NCBI GenBank assembly: GCA_020354595.1
Contig: CP070650.1
Coordinates: forward strand, 1,760,550 to 1,770,815
Source: Myxococcales bacterium
GTDB taxonomy: Bacteria > Myxococcota_A > Polyangia > Polyangiales > Houyiibacteriaceae
Direction: 5' to 3'
DNA length: 10,266 nucleotides
A program made the translations under genes and the position numbers. The notes below the pieces were generated by a model that saw only the letters and a program-made list of their open reading frames with translations, was not told the origin of the DNA and did no database searches. Shown in pieces: positions 6,137 to 10,266 of the stretch. Position 1 is the stretch's first letter, and each line of letters opens with the position of its first letter.

Positions 6137-7750
6137 ATGCAGCAAGTCATCGAAGCCATCGAGCGCCTCTATCAGCGCGCTCACGACAACGTGAAAGCCA
6201 GGGTGTCGGAAGGTGACCGGATCAGCGCGAAGAAGCTGAACGCCAATCAGCTGGCCGCGCACGCGGTCGCGTACCTCGCGACGGAGCTCGAGGCTTGCCG
6301 CCAGATGGCGGACTGGGCGGGGCGCGTCGGCGGCGAGTATGAGGGCAAGGTCGCCCGAGCCTACATCGGCGAGGTTGCGCGCTCCGTCGTCGGCGGCGTC
6401 GATCTCGGCGCGTGCGAAAACATCAGCCTCGCCGAACTCGGCATCACCGAGGGCGACCTTCGCGAAACCGTGCTTCAGCCGGAGGTCGCAGCGTTTTCGG
6501 CCGAGCACGCCAACGGTCAGGTGTACCTCGAGATCGCGGCCCACGCGCGCGACCACGGCATGCCCAACCCCGGGTTCGACGACGAGATGCTCGACGAGAT
6601 CCGCTCGCAGTTCTCGAAGTTCGTCGACGCCGAGGTGATTCCGCGCGCCCAGGACATCCACCGCAACGACGTGCTGATCCCGATGGATATCCTCGATCAG
6701 ATGAGCGAGCTCGGTGTCTTCGGCCTGACGATTCCAGAGGAGTACGGCGGCCTCGGCATGAGCAAGGTCGCAATGTGCGTCGTCACCGAAGAGCTCTCCC
6801 GCGGCTACATTGGTGTCGGCTCGCTCGGAACCCGCTCCGAAATCGCCGCGGAGTTGATCATGGGTGGCGGGACCGAGGAGCAGAAGCAGCGCTGGCTTCC
6901 GGCCATTGCCGCGGGCGAGGTGCTTTCCACGGCTGTGTTCACCGAGCCGAACACTGGCTCGGACCTGGCGCACCTCGGCACGCGCGCCGTGAAGCAGGAC
7001 GACGGGAGCTACGTGATCAACGGTCAGAAGACCTGGATCACGCATGCCGTCCGCGCTGACCTGATGACGGTCCTCGCGCGCACCAACACGGACGAGCCCG
7101 GATACAAGGGCCTCTCGATGTTCCTCGCGGAGAAGACTCGGCGCACAGGCGAGGGCGGCGAGGAAGAGTTCGTCGACGAGGGCCTCACAGGCACCGAGAT
7201 CAAGGTGCTCGGCTACCGTGGCATGAAGGAGTACGAGCTCAGCTTCGAGGACTTCAAAGTCCCGGCCGAGGCGCTCCTCGGCGGCGAGGAAGGCGCCGGC
7301 TTCAAGCAACTGATGCGCACTTTCGAGAGCGCGCGCATTCAGACCGCCGCGCGCGGCGTCGGTGTCGCCCAGGCGGCGCTCGAGGACGCGATCCTCTATG
7401 CAACCGAGCGCGAGCAGTTCGGCGGGCCGATCTTTCAGTTCCCACGCGTCGCCCGAAAGATCGGACGGATGGTCTGCCGCATTCAGGCAGGCCGGCAGCT
7501 GACGTACTTCAGCGCGCGCGAGAAGGATCAAGAGAAGCGCTGTGACCTCGAGGCCGGCATGGCCAAGCTCTTGGCCACTCGCTCGGCGTGGGAAGCAGCC
7601 GATGCCAACGTGCAAGTCCACGGCGGCAACGGTTACGCGGAGGAGTACACGGCGTCGCGCCTCTTGGTCGACGCCCGCGTGCTCAGCATCTTCGAGGGCG
7701 CCAACGAGATCCAAGCGCACGTCGTCGCGCGCCGGCTCCTCGAAACCTGA
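6137..7750 (+). CDS. mcd: (2S)-methylsuccinyl-CoA dehydrogenase
   Basis: This flavin-dependent acyl-CoA dehydrogenase oxidises (2S)-methylsuccinyl-CoA to mesaconyl-(C1)-CoA and passes electrons to electron-transferring flavoprotein. The 537-residue protein has an extra helical amino-terminal domain (about 1-148) absent from ordinary acyl-CoA dehydrogenases of about 380 residues, a hallmark of Mcd. The standard fold follows: the amino-terminal dehydrogenase domain with IPEEYGGLG (199-207), the FAD-binding segment TAVFTEPNTGSD (265-276), KTWITHA (298-304), REQFGGPI (425-432) and QVHGGNGY (493-500). The likely catalytic base is Glu520 in IFEGANEIQ, the position used by medium-chain enzymes. The ATG at 6137 is preceded by AGGAG (6127-6131), which overlaps the ccr stop. 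The frame stays open upstream to an ATG at 5876, but that extension would lie inside ccr and lacks family similarity. Length and neighbours make a generic acyl-CoA dehydrogenase unlikely. Confidence 0.93.
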   Translation: MQQVIEAIERLYQRAHDNVKARVSEGDRISAKKLNANQLAAHAVAYLATELEACRQMADWAGRVGGEYEGKVARAYIGEVARSVVGGVDLGACENISLAELGITEGDLRETVLQPEVAAFSAEHANGQVYLEIAAHARDHGMPNPGFDDEMLDEIRSQFSKFVDAEVIPRAQDIHRNDVLIPMDILDQMSELGVFGLTIPEEYGGLGMSKVAMCVVTEELSRGYIGVGSLGTRSEIAAELIMGGGTEEQKQRWLPAIAAGEVLSTAVFTEPNTGSDLAHLGTRAVKQDDGSYVINGQKTWITHAVRADLMTVLARTNTDEPGYKGLSMFLAEKTRRTGEGGEEEFVDEGLTGTEIKVLGYRGMKEYELSFEDFKVPAEALLGGEEGAGFKQLMRTFESARIQTAARGVGVAQAALEDAILYATEREQFGGPIFQFPRVARKIGRMVCRIQAGRQLTYFSAREKDQEKRCDLEAGMAKLLATRSAWEAADANVQVHGGNGYAEEYTASRLLVDARVLSIFEGANEIQAHVVARRLLET

Positions 7751-7783
7751 CGGGGACCGTCCCAGCGTCCATACTGCCCGGCG

Positions 7784-9490
7784 ATGGGCCCTGCTCGCGT
7801 CGGCGACGGGCGAAGGCCGGTGCGCGTCACCTTTGCCATACTGCTCGCGCTCCAGGTCTTCTTGGCGGTTTGGGGCGTCGCGGACCAATGGACGCGCGGC
7901 CACAACGGCTGGAACGGGGCCGCGTATCAAAATGCGGCCCGCAACACGTTGCGGTGGGACGTGTTGTTTCCACTGCAGTACGAAACCGCGAACGTCCCTC
8001 CGGACAAAGAGCAACTCTACACCCACGCGCCGCTAGCCCTTCATCTGCACAACGTCGCAAGCGTGAAGCTGCTCGGCGATCGCGAGGTCTCCATCCGGCT
8101 CGTTGCGGCGTTCTATGGCGTTGCCGCCCTCTGCATGCTGTTCGCCGTCGTCCGTCGGCTATGGGACGACGCCCATGCGTTGGTTGCGTGCGCCATCTAC
8201 GTCGCTCTCCCGATCAACGCGATCTACATCAACATGGCCAACCACTCGGCCGGCTTCATCTTCTGGTCCCTGCTCGCGCTCTTGCTGTACCTGCGCGCTC
8301 CCCGCACGTCTCCCTGGCCTTGGCCGAGCTTCGCCCTATTGCTCGCGGCCTTCACTATCTCCGCGACCTGGGACTGGCCCGCATACTACGTCGCCGCCTG
8401 CATCGCCCTGAACTGGGCCTGGACGCTCAACAAGGGGTCTGACCCTTCTTTCGGGGCGGGGGGGGTTTGGCGGCTCGTCGTGTTTTGTGGGTGGGTGTTG
8501 CTCATGTTCGTGGGGCATTTCGTCTTGGTGGAGGCGCTGACCGGGAATCTCGATGAGCTGACCGGGACCTTCAACGCGCGGCGTGCGCTGTCGTGGCCAC
8601 GCTTTCGAACGCACTTGTTGGTCGTGCCCGAGCTGATGTTCACGGCTCCGGTGCTGGGGCTGTGCGTCGCGTGGATCGGAATCTGGGTGGCACGCGCCGT
8701 GCGGGGCGAGGCGCGGGGGCGCGATTTGGTGCCACTTGCCTTCGTCTTGGGTGGCTTGTTCCACTACTGGACGTTCCGGTGGAGCGCGATCGTGCATTCA
8801 TACTGGGCGTGGCCAATGTTGCCGGGGGTCGCGATCATGGTCGCCACGTCCTTGTTCGCTGCGGGCCGTTGGGTGCGCCAGCGCGCCGGGCTCATCGCGA
8901 GCTTCAGCGTCCTCGTCCTCGTCGTGCCCCTCGCGATCCGAGTGGTCCAAATCGTTCCCGAAGGACGTCACGTCGGCGGCTCCATGTGGTTCTTCACCCC
9001 CGTGCGAGGCACTATGGACACCTATGACTCGGGGCGTCCGGAGCTTCGTTTGGCGGAGTGGGTCAAAGAACGGACCGACCGAGAAACCGGCGTCCAGCTC
9101 CACACGAGCTTGAAACCACGCCGGCTCGAGCCCCGCTTCGACATCACGCTCGACCGTGTGACGCATCGTTGGTCTCAGGCTCCGCGCGCAGAAATCCGCA
9201 ACGACCGAGGCGTCACCGGCTGGGTCTTTGTCGCTGCGCTCGATGCGTTCACCGAAGAAGAGCGCGCCGCGTTCGCGGCGTCCCACCCCTATCGTCCGTA
9301 CGGAGACTACTTCATGGTGGACCTCCGAAGCGAGGAGCGCGTGATCGAGGCCTGGGGCCTCACTCCGGCCGAGCCGAGCTTGCAGTGGTGGCTCTTTCAC
9401 AGCGCGTTCGAGCCGCCGGTCCGCGCGAGCCGGTCGGTTGCCGTCGAGCAGTCGCTCCGAAGGAAGGTCACGGAGCTCGATGCCCCGTAG
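7784..9490 (+). CDS. PMT/ArnT-like membrane glycosyltransferase (GT39-like)
   Basis: This is a 568-residue multi-pass inner-membrane protein of the PMT_2 type, predicted to transfer a sugar from a polyprenyl-phosphate donor on the outer face of the membrane; the acceptor is unknown. A first membrane helix (about 14-33) is followed by a loop with RGHNGWNGAAYQNAARNTLR (38-57) and YTHAPLALHLHN (79-90), features I associate with this subgroup. Several more hydrophobic helices lie at about 106-125, 131-150, 157-171, 182-212, 229-250, 282-303, 315-330, 341-360 and 367-388. A soluble carboxyl-terminal domain (about 395-568) has no motif I recognise. The ATG at 7784 lacks a good Shine-Dalgarno sequence; a GTG at 7820 with GAAGG (7812-7816) upstream is a plausible alternative, starting just before the first helix. 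The gene follows mcd by 33 bases with no terminator but has no obvious link to the pathway. It carries an odd palindrome and G run near 8434-8465. Confidence 0.75.
   Translation: MGPARVGDGRRPVRVTFAILLALQVFLAVWGVADQWTRGHNGWNGAAYQNAARNTLRWDVLFPLQYETANVPPDKEQLYTHAPLALHLHNVASVKLLGDREVSIRLVAAFYGVAALCMLFAVVRRLWDDAHALVACAIYVALPINAIYINMANHSAGFIFWSLLALLLYLRAPRTSPWPWPSFALLLAAFTISATWDWPAYYVAACIALNWAWTLNKGSDPSFGAGGVWRLVVFCGWVLLMFVGHFVLVEALTGNLDELTGTFNARRALSWPRFRTHLLVVPELMFTAPVLGLCVAWIGIWVARAVRGEARGRDLVPLAFVLGGLFHYWTFRWSAIVHSYWAWPMLPGVAIMVATSLFAAGRWVRQRAGLIASFSVLVLVVPLAIRVVQIVPEGRHVGGSMWFFTPVRGTMDTYDSGRPELRLAEWVKERTDRETGVQLHTSLKPRRLEPRFDITLDRVTHRWSQAPRAEIRNDRGVTGWVFVAALDAFTEEERAAFAASHPYRPYGDYFMVDLRSEERVIEAWGLTPAEPSLQWWLFHSAFEPPVRASRSVAVEQSLRRKVTELDAP
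8434..8465. repeat. REP-like palindrome and G8 tract inside the glycosyltransferase gene
   Basis: GGGTCTGACCC (8435-8445) is a perfect 5-bp-arm palindrome around one central T, flanked by AAG and TTC. It is followed by TTTC and then GGGGC plus a run of eight G (8458-8465). The stretch encodes KGSDPSFGAGG (residues 217-227) in a loop between predicted membrane helices. Palindromes of this GGGTC-N-GACCC type resemble scattered REP-like elements I associate with some environmental bacterial genomes, but only one copy lies in this window, so repeat status is inferred. Confidence 0.35.
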
Positions 9491-10266
9491 CGCGCTCGCA
9501 CCGCTGCTTCCGTTGTGGTCGGCGGCATACCTCGGATGCGCGGTCTTTCTGCTCGTCGGCTTGCTCCCGAGGAGCGCCGTCTCGCCAGCGCTGCTCGCTC
9601 AGCTCGGCTGGCTCGCCTTGATAGGGTCCGTCCCCACCGTGCTCGTCTTGGGCTCGGCCGCACGCGCCGCCCGAGCGCGCCCTCTAACGATCGGCACAGT
9701 TGCGGTCGTCGTGGCGCTGCTGGGGCTCGCCGTCGGATGGGAGCACAGTGACTTCCTTTTATCCGGTCCCCGCTGGACGGTGCATCCGCGCCGAGACCTC
9801 GCGCGCGCGGCGCTCGGCGCATCGTTCGGCCTATCGAGCGCGGCCGGCTGGATCTGGCTGGTCGCAGGCGAACGCGTCGAGAGCCGATCGAAAGCGGCCG
9901 TCTGGATCGGCGGGACGGCGCTCGGCGTCGCGGCGCTCGTCGCGGCCCTCGCTCGCTACCGTGCGTACGACTACTCGCTGGCCCAAGCCGTGTTCCCCGG
10001 AGGAGTGCTCTGCGCGGCTGCGATCTATCGCCTCGCGGCACGGTGGCAGCGTTGGACGCTTCTGTTCTCCGTCGCCGGAGCGTGCACCGTCCTGGCGGTG
10101 GGCTCGCGCCTTCACGCCGGCTGGGTCGCGACGGGAGAGCGCGAGGTGATCGCGCACAGCCGCGCGGGCGCATTGGTCACCCTCTACGTACTTCCACACC
10201 TCGACCCTCAGGACACGTGGTCGGACACCGCTCCCGAATGCCCCACGGCGCGACCCACCGTACAAC
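9480..10266 (+). CDS. Multi-pass membrane protein, amino-terminal part only
   Basis: An open frame of 262 codons starts at ATG 9480, overlapping the glycosyltransferase stop by 11 bases, and runs off the window without a stop. The start MPRSALAPLLPLWSAAYLG leads into a hydrophobic protein with about six likely membrane helices at residues about 8-30, 37-60, 70-88, 108-128, 140-158 and 170-185, and perhaps one more at about 190-210. After residue about 232 it becomes polar (LPHLDPQDTWSDTAPECP), suggesting a soluble domain beginning near the window edge. I do not recognise the family. A membrane-anchored sulfatase or phosphotransferase-like enzyme is one possibility from the layout alone. Overlap with the preceding gene and AAGGAAGG-like purines upstream (AGGAAGG, 9461-9467) suggest coupled expression. 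Codon use (GC-rich third positions) is normal for the window, supporting a real gene. Confidence 0.65.
   Translation, partial: MPRSALAPLLPLWSAAYLGCAVFLLVGLLPRSAVSPALLAQLGWLALIGSVPTVLVLGSAARAARARPLTIGTVAVVVALLGLAVGWEHSDFLLSGPRWTVHPRRDLARAALGASFGLSSAAGWIWLVAGERVESRSKAAVWIGGTALGVAALVAALARYRAYDYSLAQAVFPGGVLCAAAIYRLAARWQRWTLLFSVAGACTVLAVGSRLHAGWVATGEREVIAHSRAGALVTLYVLPHLDPQDTWSDTAPECPTARPTVQ

Noticed and set aside
7752..7763. Inverted repeat GGGAC-c-GTCCC between mcd and the glycosyltransferase as a terminator.
   Set aside because: A five-base stem with a one-base loop and no T tract is not a credible intrinsic terminator.
6125..8026. A 633-codon minus-strand open frame opposite mcd.
   Set aside because: It is a shadow of mcd and the start of the glycosyltransferase gene, with no recognisable domain and no credible start signal.

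Overview
This GC-rich window reads as chromosomal DNA of a bacterium, probably a myxobacterium or another deltaproteobacterial-grade organism. That placement is inferred from general resemblance of the proteins and was not computed. The core is a compact rightward operon (about 1900-7750) encoding four consecutive functions of the ethylmalonyl-CoA (EMC) pathway: coenzyme B12-dependent ethylmalonyl-CoA mutase (ecm/meaA), its G-protein chaperone MeaB, crotonyl-CoA carboxylase/reductase (ccr) and (2S)-methylsuccinyl-CoA dehydrogenase (mcd). The genes overlap or are separated by 7-8 bases, and the last two have clear Shine-Dalgarno sequences.

Layout. Positions 1-133 (minus) hold the start of a YajQ-family gene that leaves the window. 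Positions 158-1663 (minus) encode an XRE-type short-chain fatty-acyl-CoA regulator of the ScfR/RamB/PccR type. A 236-base divergent intergenic region (1664-1899) separates it from the operon. It carries an AT-rich, TTTGCAAA-like candidate operator beside the regulator start, a possible -10 element, and two small hairpins in the mutase leader. The EMC operon follows. After it, with no recognisable terminator, come a 568-residue PMT/ArnT-like membrane glycosyltransferase (7784-9490) and the amino-terminal part of an unrecognised multi-pass membrane protein (9480 to the window end).

How the genes work together. Ccr reductively carboxylates crotonyl-CoA to ethylmalonyl-CoA. Ecm, kept active by MeaB, rearranges it to methylsuccinyl-CoA, and Mcd oxidises that to mesaconyl-CoA. 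In known EMC organisms further enzymes (mesaconyl-CoA hydratase, beta-methylmalyl-CoA lyase, an epimerase) complete acetyl-CoA assimilation to glyoxylate and propionyl-CoA. None of these is in the window. The divergent ScfR protein is the obvious candidate regulator, because its family senses acyl-CoA status and controls acetate or propionate metabolism. The downstream membrane genes look like a separate cell-envelope function that may be transcribed by read-through.

I see no RNA gene, CRISPR array, insertion sequence or defence system. The points most worth a second look are the regulator-operator-operon arrangement outside the usual alphaproteobacterial and actinobacterial settings, a Ccr that appears to lack the usual acidic loop, and a REP-like palindrome with a G8 run inside the glycosyltransferase gene.
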